A stretch of 37,983 nucleotides of DNA from CAYUNA01 sp047629355 (GCA_047629355.1 JBLHWU010000030.1:1-37983), one strand, 5' to 3'. Counted from the first letter of the stretch, positions 1-8,075 are shown. The notes: generated by a model from the letters alone, not told the origin. Numbers and translations are program-made.

Positions 1-12
1 TTTTTTTTTCAA

Positions 13-39
13 AAAAGCCCCCTCTTTCTGAGGGCTTTT
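13..39. terminator. Hairpin terminator, probably bidirectional
   Basis: AAAAGCCC and GGGCTTTT form an 8-bp perfect stem (13-20 with 32-39) with a pyrimidine-rich loop. A-runs and T-runs on both sides would let it terminate transcription in either direction. It lies at the window edge upstream of the MFS gene, so it probably belongs to a gene outside the window. Confidence 0.6.
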
Positions 40-113
40 CCGAAAAAAAATAGTGATGAACGAAATAGAAAATAGGTGAAAAGAAAAACTATCTTAAAAA
101 TATGTCCTGATTT

Positions 114-142
114 TTTGAACCACTTCATGTTTTGTACCTTCG
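114..142 (+). promoter_or_regulatory. Bacteroidota-type promoter for the MFS exporter
   Basis: TTTG at 114-117 is followed after 17 bases by TACCTTCG at 135-142, close to the -33 TTTG / -7 TAnnTTTG consensus of the Bacteroidota primary sigma factor. The start codon lies 35 bases further on, leaving a short leader. Confidence 0.55.
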
Positions 143-177
143 CAACCTCAACAAACCAATGATTTTTAATCGCACTT

Positions 178-1374
178 ATGTCTATAAGAAATAGTAACTC
201 TCAACCACTTTACCCCGTTCTTTTCGCCGTCAGTATCTTTCATTTGATGAACGATACACTACAATCTGTGCTACCTGCGCTGTTTCCAATTATTGAAGCG
301 AAGTTGCATTTGAATTACTCGGATTTAGGTTACATCATCTTTTGCAATTATATCTCTGCTGCCATTATGCAACCCGTGATTGGCGCATACACAGATAAGC
401 ATCCAGTTAAATATTTATTATTTATCGGCGCGTGTTTTTCCTGTTTTGGTATCTATTTATTTAGCACTGCCGACGCTTATTCGCAATTATTAGTTGGTGC
501 AGTCTCAGTAGGCATTGGGTCGTCAATTTTTCATCCAGAAGCTTCGCGAATAGTTGTTTGGTCAGCAAGCGCAAGGAAAGGATTATCGCAGTCTATTTTT
601 CAAATCGGCGGCAATGCGGGGCAAGCTTTAGGACCACTGTTGATTCTATTGTTATTCAAAACAACGGATTCAGAAGGCAACTCTTTTTTACTCATTTTTG
701 CTATCTGTGCAGTCTTCATTAGTTTGGCTGTTTCTAAATGGCACGCGGGGGAAATCAACAAGCAAAAGGCTTTAAAAAAGAAAGTGGATACCAGTACAAA
801 AAAACTAACGCGAACTCAAAAAATTGGACTCGCCATCATCATCGCAATTTCGTTAGGTCGATCGTGGTATTCTACTGGAATTACGGGATATTACGCCTTA
901 TATTTAATGAAAGAAGCGAATATGAATTTTCAAAATGCGCAATTTCACGTCTTCGTCTTCATGATTTTTGCTGCTTTCGGAACCTTTGCTGGCGGACCAA
1001 TTGCCGATAGATTTGGTAAGAAAAGAGTCCTGATTTGGTCGATTTTATTCGCCTTGCCTTTTACGTCTATTTTGAGTTTTATCCCCTCGCCGTATAGTTA
1101 TATTGTATTGGCTTGTTCTGGTTTCTTCTTGGTATCAGGCTTCGCGGTCGCGTTGATTTATCTTTTTGGATTGATTCCTGGGCGTACGGGTTGGGTGTCG
1201 GGTATTATGTTTGGATTGGCGTTTGGTTTGGGCGGCGTAGGGTCAATTTTATTTGGAAAAATAGGCGATGCATTTGGCTTATCAACCATGATGTTTGTTT
1301 GTAGTTTGATTCCATTAATTGGCCTGTTGGTATTTTTTCTACCGGATGAAAATGTGCCAGATTCTGGGCAATAA
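178..1374 (+). CDS. fsr: Fosmidomycin resistance (Fsr)-like MFS exporter
   Basis: This 398-residue protein is an inner-membrane drug exporter of the major facilitator superfamily, with about 12 hydrophobic segments. The N-terminal half carries the family's recognisable run: a H-x-x-N-D segment near residue 22, QPVIGAYTDK near 65-74, the G-I-G-S-S-I-F-H-P-E-A-S-R stretch near 112-124, and SQSIFQIGGNAGQALGPLL near 138-156. These match the Fsr (fosmidomycin efflux) group rather than sugar or generic MFS carriers. GPIADRFGKKR near 274-284 is the second-half copy of the MFS loop motif. The physiological substrate is not deducible; fosmidomycin is only the name-giving substrate of the E. coli homologue. 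The gene is monocistronic, with its own promoter and a strong hairpin downstream. The ATG at 178 fits the hydrophobic start and the promoter spacing. Confidence 0.85.
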   Translation: MSIRNSNSQPLYPVLFAVSIFHLMNDTLQSVLPALFPIIEAKLHLNYSDLGYIIFCNYISAAIMQPVIGAYTDKHPVKYLLFIGACFSCFGIYLFSTADAYSQLLVGAVSVGIGSSIFHPEASRIVVWSASARKGLSQSIFQIGGNAGQALGPLLILLLFKTTDSEGNSFLLIFAICAVFISLAVSKWHAGEINKQKALKKKVDTSTKKLTRTQKIGLAIIIAISLGRSWYSTGITGYYALYLMKEANMNFQNAQFHVFVFMIFAAFGTFAGGPIADRFGKKRVLIWSILFALPFTSILSFIPSPYSYIVLACSGFFLVSGFAVALIYLFGLIPGRTGWVSGIMFGLAFGLGGVGSILFGKIGDAFGLSTMMFVCSLIPLIGLLVFFLPDENVPDSGQ

Positions 1375-1457
1375 ATTTTTTTAGGATAAGACATTTGCTT
1401 CGTAGTATCATGCTGCTTTTCAAACACAATAGTGAAGGTGTTTTGACAAAGGGAGTT

Positions 1458-1499
1458 TGAGGGATAAAAAAGGTTTGTAAAAACCTTTTTTATCCCTCA
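1458..1499. terminator. Perfect 19-bp inverted repeat between convergent genes
   Basis: TGAGGGATAAAAAAGGTTT (1458-1476) pairs without mismatch with 1481-1499 across a 4-base loop (GTAA). It sits between the convergent MFS and ATP-grasp genes, where a bidirectional terminator is expected. The stem is unusually long for a simple terminator, and the U-tract is inside the stem rather than after it, so it may also be a small palindromic repeat element. Confidence 0.6.
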
Positions 1500-1591
1500 G
1501 GAATCACTCTCGTGCAGGCGGCGCGGCACTTTTAGGTAAAGGAATGAAAAATTGTAAATTTTTCGCCCCTCTACCAAATTCATCCATGAGC

Positions 1592-1633
1592 AAAAAAAAG
1601 GCTAAGATTTTGATTAATTTTAGCCCTTTTTTT
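1592..1633 (-). terminator. Rho-independent terminator of the ygiBC-like pair
   Basis: A-run plus GGCTAA (1592-1605) pairs with TTAGCC plus T-run (1620-1633). Read on the minus strand it is a GC-centred hairpin followed by eight T residues, starting at the stop codon of the ATP-grasp gene. Confidence 0.7.
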
Positions 1634-2843
1634 ATTCAACTACATGTCCAACAAACTCCGCATCATCATCAATTATTAAGTCATCTTGCCGCCTAAAACA
1701 CAGCGCACTCGACATTCCCGTCCAAAAAATACTGGGCTGATACCGATGCTCTTCACTATCTGCGTTAAAATCAGCAAGTTCTTGATAGACCGGCGGATAA
1801 TCGCCGTAATCACCTTCCGTTTCATATTCTGGTTGCCTATTGCCATCATAAAAAGCGATGTTATCGCCCATGCGGCCAAACATGGGTTTGCGCACATAGC
1901 GACGGTCTGGAAAATCACCCTCTTTAAACGACGTCTTCAAATTATATTTCAAATTTGGCGCAAGTTCATACATGAATTTCATGATGGCTTTGGACTGCAA
2001 CAACATCGTGTAAGCAGGATTTAAAACCACGCATAAATCATTGGTAATGATGGTCTCCAAGATTTCCCAAAGCTCTTCTTCTTCATAAGCAATAATTTCC
2101 CACGGCATAAATTTATACCAAAAATCAAAGCGCGAAAATTCTCCGTTGTCTTCTTCAATAAAGATACCTTCGTCAGGTGAAAAAGTAACATTTTCCACCA
2201 CTTCATGTGCAACGTGTTCAAAACCAGCAAAATACGCCGCCTTTTCAATAGCCCGTACATTCAGCATATCTTCCTCATTCCCAAGCGTAGAAATCAATAA
2301 AGTCGGTTCTTTGCTCGGATTGTGATGTAGGATATTCCGAAATTTCCGCGCCAAGCCATCCACCAAATTGTTGAATGGGCGACCGTTTAATTTGCGGCTT
2401 TCCTGTTCGTAGCGCATCTCTTGGATGTAGGCAGTTTCGCACATCAGCGAGCACGTATCGGCGTTAAACTCCAGTAATTTAATTGGCATTCCTTCCAAGC
2501 CACCCGAAAAGTCATAGCGACCGACGAGGTGATTTTCCAATTCGTTTTCCAAGGAATATTTAACCAAATTAATGGCTGCTTTTGGAATGCCCGCTTCTTC
2601 CCAGGCATTGCGAGAAGCGACCAATTGCGCCGCCTCAATCCCGAGCCGGTGAACTTCTTTGGTGGCTTCTCGAAATGCATCCACTTCGGCAGGTGTTACC
2701 TGAACGTATTCTTCGCTCAGGTAGTCGTGGTTTTCACCATTGACAAACCAATCCAATCCCTCTTTGCGCAGCGATTTGACCGAAATGGGGGGGATAGTCA
2801 CTAAGCGATTATCCACCGACTGACCGTGTTGAGCGTCCGCCAC
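1632..2843 (-). CDS. ygiC: Glutathionylspermidine synthase-like ATP-grasp ligase (YgiC/YjfC type)
   Basis: This 403-residue cytosolic enzyme belongs to the glutathionylspermidine-synthase ATP-grasp family (GSP_synth, the fold of the E. coli GspS C-terminal half and of YgiC/YjfC). These enzymes form an amide bond between a carboxylate and an amine using ATP; for the stand-alone YgiC type the substrates are unknown. Visible landmarks: GRYDFSGG at 108-115, the LLEFNADTCSLMCE stretch at 123-136, YVRKPMFGRMGDNIAF at 316-331 (nucleotide-binding lysine and the family G-R-x-G-x-N-I loop), and a WTGMSSALCFRR tail at 374-385. There is no amidase domain, so it is not bifunctional GspS. The GTG start at 2843 gives a 35-base overlap with the upstream DUF1190-like gene; a GTG at 2801, just past that gene's stop, is an alternative that loses only 14 unconserved residues. 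The overlap implies translational coupling. A terminator follows directly. Confidence 0.85.
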   Translation of the reverse strand: MADAQHGQSVDNRLVTIPPISVKSLRKEGLDWFVNGENHDYLSEEYVQVTPAEVDAFREATKEVHRLGIEAAQLVASRNAWEEAGIPKAAINLVKYSLENELENHLVGRYDFSGGLEGMPIKLLEFNADTCSLMCETAYIQEMRYEQESRKLNGRPFNNLVDGLARKFRNILHHNPSKEPTLLISTLGNEEDMLNVRAIEKAAYFAGFEHVAHEVVENVTFSPDEGIFIEEDNGEFSRFDFWYKFMPWEIIAYEEEELWEILETIITNDLCVVLNPAYTMLLQSKAIMKFMYELAPNLKYNLKTSFKEGDFPDRRYVRKPMFGRMGDNIAFYDGNRQPEYETEGDYGDYPPVYQELADFNADSEEHRYQPSIFWTGMSSALCFRRQDDLIIDDDAEFVGHVVE

Positions 2844-3345
2844 CGTAACCAGATTTACCGGATGGTCGTCGAGAGACGGTTCGCGAGCCTGCGGTGCTTT
2901 TCATCGAGCCACCTGCGCCTTTGCTTACTTTGTTGTATGTTTTTTGGTCAACATACGCTCCAGCCGATGGTCCGCGAGACATAGAGCGCCCCATAAAATA
3001 GCCCATCAATCCGTAGCTGGCTGCCCGTGCAACACCGCTTCTGCGACCTGTTGTTTCACCGCCAGAAGATTCCATTAAACGTGCTTCGGCTATCGTGAAA
3101 GTATCTTTAGTTTCGTCCAAATATGTCGCGATAATTAAGCTCGCTGCGGTATCTGCAATGACTTCTTCATCCGAAATTTTGAAAACGCCTTGTGGTACTT
3201 CTTGTACAAATGTGATTAATCCTTGTGTTGGAATGGCAACTTCTTCGGTTGTCATTTCTTGAGGCGTGTCACTTTTGAAAAATACGCTGTAGAGTAACCA
3301 GACTCCAACCAATGCGTAGAGTCCGTATTTAACTTTTTGACCCAT
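2809..3345 (-). CDS. ygiB: YgiB/YjfM-like (DUF1190-type) membrane-anchored protein
   Basis: This 178-residue protein has one N-terminal hydrophobic segment (about residues 6-23), a mixed middle domain, a Gly/Met-rich segment GLMGYFMGRSMSRG near 112-125, and a low-complexity Ser/Gly/Arg tail ending in RSVGG. E. coli YgiB has the same plan: a membrane/lipoprotein N-terminus, a G-Y-M-M-G-R-L-M-G-G segment, and a Ser-rich tail ending in RSMGG. The link is supported further because ygiB is followed by ygiC in E. coli exactly as here. Sequence identity outside these motifs is low, so the assignment rests on motif order plus gene order. The C-terminal R-S-x-G-G tail is conspicuously conserved between distant bacteria; whether it is a substrate or docking tail for the ligase is my speculation. 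It starts at ATG 3345, 64 bases from a good -7 element. Confidence 0.7.
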   Translation of the reverse strand: MGQKVKYGLYALVGVWLLYSVFFKSDTPQEMTTEEVAIPTQGLITFVQEVPQGVFKISDEEVIADTAASLIIATYLDETKDTFTIAEARLMESSGGETTGRRSGVARAASYGLMGYFMGRSMSRGPSAGAYVDQKTYNKVSKGAGGSMKSTAGSRTVSRRPSGKSGYGGGRSTRSVGG

Positions 3346-3378
3346 CGTAAATTAGATTTTTTGTTAAAAAAAGGTTTT

Positions 3379-3416
3379 AAGTAGTTGAAATTAACTACTT
3401 CTTGAAAGCAAATATA
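3379..3416 (-). promoter_or_regulatory. Promoter (-7 TATATTTG) and leader palindrome of the ygiBC-like pair
   Basis: On the minus strand TATATTTG (3416 to 3409) is a perfect TAnnTTTG -7 element. Directly downstream in the leader, AAGTAGTT (3379-3386) and AACTACTT (3393-3400) form an 8-bp inverted repeat with a 6-base spacer, which could be an operator or an RNA hairpin. The -33 box is weak. Confidence 0.5.
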
Positions 3417-3573
3417 ACAAACCTTATTTGAAATAAAGTTTTTTGCTGTGGGAAATACTTTTAATTTTGGCGGTTGGAGGAGGTGTTTTAGTAAATTTTT
3501 GTACTGGTGTAGAGGCTTGAGTTTAGATTTGGCATTTGCTGTTCAATAAGTCCAAATCTTTACTTAAAGAATC

Positions 3574-3736
3574 AGCCACAGCGTGGCGGTTCTCTTGGTA
3601 ACACGAGTCTTGCCACCGCTCAAAACCGCGTAGCGGTGGCACTCTTAAATTATTGAGCGTTTAAGAGTGCCGTAGCGCTGCGGCTTTGTGAATTATGCAA
3701 AATGGTTGTTACCAAGAGGGATGCCACGTTGTGGCT
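3574..3736. repeat. 163-bp cloverleaf-like palindromic element
   Basis: The two ends (3574-3603 and 3707-3736) are about 30-base imperfect inverted repeats, both starting AGCCACA when read inward. Inside lie three further hairpins: TGCCACCGC/GCGGTGGCA (3611-3619 with 3633-3641), CACTCTTAAA/TTTAAGAGTG (3640-3649 with 3660-3669), and GCCGTAGCGCTGCGGC (3669-3684). No coding frame or clear target duplication is seen. It fills most of the 423-base gap between the divergent ygiB-like and lipoprotein genes and is GC-richer than its surroundings. Confidence 0.7.
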
Positions 3737-3768
3737 GGGTTTAGAAAATATTAAAATTTAGAATAGCA

Positions 3769-4470
3769 ATGAATCAACAAATTTCGATACTATTTATCTT
3801 TCTTTTTATCTGGAGTTGTGCGGAGCAGAATGAAAGAAATGATGAAACCCAAAAAGAGGAGCAGAGAGATAAAATTGAAATACTCAGCATTGATTCTATT
3901 CAAAAAAAGGAATTAGTTGAAACAGGAATCAATGATTATTTAATAGCTAATCAACCTTGTAAAAAATTACAGGAATTTGTTGTAGAACTTGAAAAAGATA
4001 AGTGGATATCGGATAGTAATAGACTTGAGAAAGTTGACATTTATAGAGCGTTGGATAGGACGGGGATTAAATATTTTAATGATAGACCATTTTATCCAAT
4101 TGATTTTAAAAACAGTCGCTTAAAATTAGCATTCGGAACAAAATTAAGTGGATGTTATCTTAATTCGATTGATTTAGCACTTTTTGAAAACGTAAAAGAT
4201 ATTTGGGGGTATTTTTATCGAGAGAAGGACGCTACAAACGTAATTTCTGATGGTGTGATTGAACAATGGGAATTTGAAAACGAAGACCAAGCGGAAAAAG
4301 CATTAGTTCAAATAAATCAAGTCGGTCATGCTGTCTATTTTAATATTAATCCATTATTTTGTAGAATAAAAAATAAATTAATCGTTTTTCAAACAAGAGC
4401 GATGGCTTTTAGCTATGACCAGAAACCTGTTTTTAAAAAATTTATTCAAAAATATGTACCAAACCAATAA
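3769..4470 (+). CDS. Hypothetical lipoprotein
   Basis: This 233-residue protein starts with a short hydrophobic signal (residues 3-15) and a lipobox ending in I-W-S-C, with Cys17 as the lipidation site, followed by a Glu/Asn/Lys-rich linker. It is therefore predicted to be an outer-membrane or inner-membrane lipoprotein facing the periplasm. The mature part, about residues 50-233, looks like one globular alpha/beta domain with three cysteines (Cys63, Cys128 and one near 198); I recognise no family. It lies 35 bases upstream of the SpeE-like membrane protein on the same strand and may be co-transcribed with it. The codon usage is more AT-rich than the neighbouring polyamine genes. Confidence 0.7.
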   Translation: MNQQISILFIFLFIWSCAEQNERNDETQKEEQRDKIEILSIDSIQKKELVETGINDYLIANQPCKKLQEFVVELEKDKWISDSNRLEKVDIYRALDRTGIKYFNDRPFYPIDFKNSRLKLAFGTKLSGCYLNSIDLALFENVKDIWGYFYREKDATNVISDGVIEQWEFENEDQAEKALVQINQVGHAVYFNINPLFCRIKNKLIVFQTRAMAFSYDQKPVFKKFIQKYVPNQ

Positions 4471-4505
4471 CCAATTTAACTAAATAAACCAATCAACACT
4501 TTTTC

Positions 4506-6059
4506 ATGCAAGACAACATCAAAACATCCGAACGCTTCATCTTTTTCATCACCGTCTTCATCGCTGGACTCTGTTCCTTGGTGTATGAATTACTGATAAG
4601 CACCACCTCTTCCTATTTCCTCGGGGATAGCATCAAACAATTTTCCTTAGTTATTGGTATCTACATGGCGGCGATGGGTTTGGGCGCGTATTTGACGCAA
4701 TTTATGAATAAAAACCTGTTGGAATGGTTTGTCAAAGTAGAGATTTTACTCGGCTTGGTTGGTGGTGTGAGTGTACCAATTTTATATTTTGTATTTGATA
4801 AAGTATCAGGAGGCGAATACCAACTCATTATGTTGGGATTGACGTTTATGATTGGGGTACTGACGGGTTTTGAGATACCGCTATTGGTGCGAATTTTAAA
4901 AGAACATTATCCGCTGAAATCCAATTTGGCGTACGTATTGAGCTTGGATTATGTGGGGGCATTGATAGCAACATTACTGTTTCCATTTTTGTTATTGCCC
5001 TTTGTGGGAACGTTTCGAACGTCGTTAATATTTGGGTTAATCAATGTATTTTTGGGCTTCTTTGTCTACCGTTTTTTCACCAAAGAGTTGGCGGTCGAGC
5101 GCAAGAAAACACTGGAATGGTCAGCTTTAGCCTGTGTCGCGTTTTTCATTGGATTGGGTGTTTTTTCTGGACAATTGTTAAAACATTGGGAAGATAGTTT
5201 TTACTCCAGTCAAGTCGTTTATTCTAAACAAACGCCTTATCAAAAGCTGGTTTTGACTAAAAACCAGGAAGATGTGCGGCTGTATATCAATCGAATTATT
5301 CAATTTTCGTCGATAGATGAATACCGGTATCATGAGGCATTAGCTTTGTATCCGTTAAGTGTTGCGCCCTATAAAAAAAACGTGTTGATACTCGGTGGGG
5401 GAGAAGGTTTATTGGTGCGAGAGGTGCTGAAATTCCCAGAAATTGAGTCCGTAACGATTGTTGATTTGGACGAGGAAGTGTTTCGATTAGGGAAAGAAAA
5501 TCCGCACGTTCGGCGCATCAATGAAGGCGCATTGAGCAATCCGAAAGTGAAATTAGTCGCCAACGACGCCATGCAATTTTTACAATCTTCCAATGAATTT
5601 TATGACGTGATTTTATCTGATTTACCTGATCCATCCAATGAGTCGGTGGCACGATTGTATTCGACGGCATTTTATAAATTGGTACAAAGTAAATTGAGTG
5701 CGAATGGTATTTTTGCGACGCAAGCAACCAGTACTTTTCATACCAGAAATGCGTTTTGGTGCATCTATGAAAGTTTGAAAGCGAGTGGATTTTCGAATGC
5801 CTATCCATATCATGTGTATGTGCCGTCGTTTGGGGATTGGGGCTTTGTGATGGCGGCGAATTTTCCGTTGGAAACGCAGGAAACAGACTTTGATGTGCCT
5901 GCTAAATTCTTGGATTCTACCTTATTGAAAAAGATGTTTTTCTTTGAACAAGACATCGTGAATCCAGGTGATATTGTACCGAATCGAATGGATCAACCGG
6001 AGTTGCTGGATTACTTTTTGGAAGATTGGGAACAGTGGCGGAAGAAGGCGAAGAATTAA
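4506..6059 (+). CDS. speE: Membrane-anchored polyamine aminopropyltransferase (SpeE-like)
   Basis: This 517-residue protein combines an N-terminal membrane domain of about seven hydrophobic segments (roughly residues 13-222) with a C-terminal spermidine-synthase fold, the long-form architecture known for membrane SpeE proteins of about 500-520 residues. It should transfer an aminopropyl group from decarboxylated AdoMet to an amine acceptor. Catalytic-domain landmarks: TPYQKLVL at 243-250, SSIDEYRYHEAL at 268-279, the nucleotide-binding loop ILGGGEG at 295-301 (GGGDG in classical SpeE), acidic IVDLDEEV at 318-325, ND at 353-354, and DLPDPSN at 372-378. The last Asp pair corresponds to the catalytic Asp region. 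The acceptor specificity and the purpose of the membrane domain are unknown. SpeD, which makes its co-substrate, follows after 208 bases, strongly supporting the function. Confidence 0.85.
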   Translation: MQDNIKTSERFIFFITVFIAGLCSLVYELLISTTSSYFLGDSIKQFSLVIGIYMAAMGLGAYLTQFMNKNLLEWFVKVEILLGLVGGVSVPILYFVFDKVSGGEYQLIMLGLTFMIGVLTGFEIPLLVRILKEHYPLKSNLAYVLSLDYVGALIATLLFPFLLLPFVGTFRTSLIFGLINVFLGFFVYRFFTKELAVERKKTLEWSALACVAFFIGLGVFSGQLLKHWEDSFYSSQVVYSKQTPYQKLVLTKNQEDVRLYINRIIQFSSIDEYRYHEALALYPLSVAPYKKNVLILGGGEGLLVREVLKFPEIESVTIVDLDEEVFRLGKENPHVRRINEGALSNPKVKLVANDAMQFLQSSNEFYDVILSDLPDPSNESVARLYSTAFYKLVQSKLSANGIFATQATSTFHTRNAFWCIYESLKASGFSNAYPYHVYVPSFGDWGFVMAANFPLETQETDFDVPAKFLDSTLLKKMFFFEQDIVNPGDIVPNRMDQPELLDYFLEDWEQWRKKAKN

Positions 6060-6070
6060 ATACGGCGCAC

Positions 6071-6245
6071 GGTATCCGATACGCGCTAGCGCTATCGGAT
6101 ACCTAATGCACTAAAGCGTTTTTATTTAAAAAAATCGAGGCATTCTGCATCTGATAGCCAAGGTTTTTTTATTCAAAATTCAGAGGGCTAGGTATCCGAT
6201 AGCCCTATCCCTGCGGGATTCCTGCGGAACGGGTATCGGATACCT
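6071..6245. repeat. Pair of palindromes built from GGTATCCGATA
   Basis: The 11-mer GGTATCCGATA occurs four times in alternating orientation: 6071-6081 / 6093-6103 enclosing GCGCTAGCGC, and 6190-6201 / 6234-6245 (12 bp here) enclosing small GC-rich hairpins. The two palindromes are about 90 bases apart between the speE-like and speD genes. They look like REP-type extragenic repeats, though an RNA role between two genes of one pathway is possible. Confidence 0.7.
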
Positions 6246-6267
6246 GGAGAAAAATAAAAACCATAAC

Positions 6268-6618
6268 ATGAAATATCTCGGAAAACAGCTCATTTTAGAA
6301 TTATACGGTTGTCCGCACGACCTGCTGTGCGACCCTGCTTTGATTTCAAAAATGATGAATGAAGCGGCGGAGGCGATGGGCGCGACGATTGTGACCAGTA
6401 CATTTCATCATTTTTCGCCGCTGGGTGTGTCGGGTGTGGTCGTGATTATGGAGAGTCATTTGACGATTCATACTTGGCCAGAATATGGGTATGCGGCGAT
6501 TGATATTTTTACTTGTGGGGATATTCAGATGGAGAAGGGCGTGGCGTATTTGGAAGACAAATTGGGGGCAGAACGGAAAGAAATACGGGCGTTGGAGCGG
6601 GGGGAGTTGCCGAATTAA
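6268..6618 (+). CDS. speD: S-adenosylmethionine decarboxylase proenzyme
   Basis: This 116-residue cytosolic enzyme decarboxylates AdoMet to supply the aminopropyl donor for spermidine-type synthesis. It is the short class 1B form, which self-cleaves to create a pyruvoyl cofactor. The cleavage site is clear: ESHLTIHTWPE at 62-72, with Ser63 as pyruvoyl precursor, His68 for processing, and Cys83 in DIFTCGD at 79-85. These positions coincide with those of the Thermotoga maritima enzyme. Length is normal and nothing is missing. It follows the SpeE-like gene and precedes the ChrA-type gene by 48 bases. The palindromes just upstream could affect its expression relative to speE. Confidence 0.95.
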   Translation: MKYLGKQLILELYGCPHDLLCDPALISKMMNEAAEAMGATIVTSTFHHFSPLGVSGVVVIMESHLTIHTWPEYGYAAIDIFTCGDIQMEKGVAYLEDKLGAERKEIRALERGELPN

Positions 6619-6666
6619 TAAGTTACAAAAAAAAATCTACTCTTTCGAACGTGTAAAAACAAAAAA

Positions 6667-7776
6667 ATGACCAAAGAATTAAAAGAAATTGCTCAACTTT
6701 TTTTCAAATTAGGTAGTATCGGATTTGGTGGACCAGCCGCACACATCGCCATGATGGAAGAAGAAGTTGTCAACAAAAGAAAGTGGATGACGCAGCAACA
6801 TTTCTTGGATTTGATAGGCGCAACCAATTTGATTCCTGGACCTAATTCTACGGAAATGACTATGCACTGCGGACACGAACGTGCAGGTTGGAAAGGGCTG
6901 ATTGTAGCGGGTGTTTGTTTTGTCTTTCCTGCGGTCGTTCTGACGATGATTTTTGCATGGGTGTATCAAAAATATGGTCAACTGCCAACTGTCGCGCCGT
7001 TTATTTATGGCATCAAACCAGCGGTCATTGCTATTATTCTCGGCGCGGTTTATCGACTTGGGAAGCGGGCATTAAAAAATGTAGAATTAGGCATTTTAGG
7101 TGCACTTACACTAATTGCTTGCCTCTTGGGCATCCATGAAATTATGGCGTTGTTCGCCTGTGGTTTGGTTGGTTTGATGCTACATTTCATTCGTCAATCG
7201 AAGAATAAGTTAAATAGCTTTACACCGCTTATTTTTCTACAAATCATCACTTCTGCCAGTACTTTTAACGTTTTCTGGACATTTTTAAAAGTCGGTGCAG
7301 TGCTGTATGGTAGCGGTTATGTCTTATTTGCGTACTTGGATGCTGAGTTGGTGAATACGGGTTTGATGACCCGTCAAGAATTGATTGATGCCATCGCGGT
7401 CGGGCAATTTACGCCTGGTCCTGTGTTGACCACTGCTACGTTTATTGGTTGGCAATTAAATGGATTTTGGGGTGCATTGGCAGCGACCGTAGGTATTTTT
7501 GTACCGTCGTTTTTATTCGTTGCTTTACTGAATCCCTTGATTCCTAAAATGCGGAAATCCAAGAGTATCGCGGCATTTCTGGACGCGGTAAACATCGCTG
7601 CAGTTGCCGTTATTATTGCTGTTTGCATCGAAATGGGAAAGGAAACTTTGACCGATTGGCGAACGATTTTGATTGCGGCGGCGAGCCTGGTTATGGTTTT
7701 TGGATTTAAGAAAGTGAATAGTGCATTTGTCGTGATTGGTGGGGCGGTTTTGGGGTGTTTGTTGTGGTTGGTTTGA
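6667..7776 (+). CDS. chrA: Chromate transporter family (ChrA-type) permease
   Basis: This 369-residue inner-membrane protein is a full-length (two-domain) member of the CHR family. Both homologous halves are visible: FFKLGSIGFGGPAAHIAMM at 12-30 and LIPGPNSTEM at 55-64 in the first, and a degenerate copy FLKVGAVLYGSGYVLFAY near 201-218 with VGQFTPGPVLTTATFIGW near 239-256 in the second. About ten hydrophobic segments follow the expected pattern. Characterised members export chromate as an anion antiporter; in organisms without chromate stress the natural substrate may be sulfate-like. The gene begins 48 bases after speD on the same strand and may be read through from it, but there is no functional link to polyamines. 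No ChrB regulator is nearby. Confidence 0.88.
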   Translation: MTKELKEIAQLFFKLGSIGFGGPAAHIAMMEEEVVNKRKWMTQQHFLDLIGATNLIPGPNSTEMTMHCGHERAGWKGLIVAGVCFVFPAVVLTMIFAWVYQKYGQLPTVAPFIYGIKPAVIAIILGAVYRLGKRALKNVELGILGALTLIACLLGIHEIMALFACGLVGLMLHFIRQSKNKLNSFTPLIFLQIITSASTFNVFWTFLKVGAVLYGSGYVLFAYLDAELVNTGLMTRQELIDAIAVGQFTPGPVLTTATFIGWQLNGFWGALAATVGIFVPSFLFVALLNPLIPKMRKSKSIAAFLDAVNIAAVAVIIAVCIEMGKETLTDWRTILIAAASLVMVFGFKKVNSAFVVIGGAVLGCLLWLV

Positions 7777-7941
7777 GGATTAAAAAATCGCTAAATCATC
7801 CGACAGGATTAACTTGAATAAGTACTAAGGACATAATCGCAATGTACAAGGGGCTATTTGGAATGTTTTGCGAATGGGGAAGAGGCAAAAAATTTATGCC
7901 CATCTTCAAGATTTAAGTTTGTAATTTTACTGTTTTATTTT

Positions 7942-8049
7942 GTAACTATTCCTCCTGTTAGGTAACAGACACGGCTCTTGCTTAATTTTGTGGGTATTTG
8001 AAAGATTCATTCGCTTTTAAACTAACGTGTCCGCTACCTGAGTAGTTAC
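7942..8049. repeat. 108-bp element with imperfect inverted ends
   Basis: The left end (7942-7973) and the right end (8026-8049) are inverted copies; after removing an 8-base insertion on the left they share GTAACTA-Y-TC and AGGTA-R-C-R-GACACG. TTATTTT occurs just outside both ends (7935-7941 and 8051-8057), which resembles a 7-bp target duplication, although in this AT-rich gap that could be chance. No coding capacity. Confidence 0.5.
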
Positions 8050-8075
8050 CTTATTTTTAATATTCTTATTATTAT

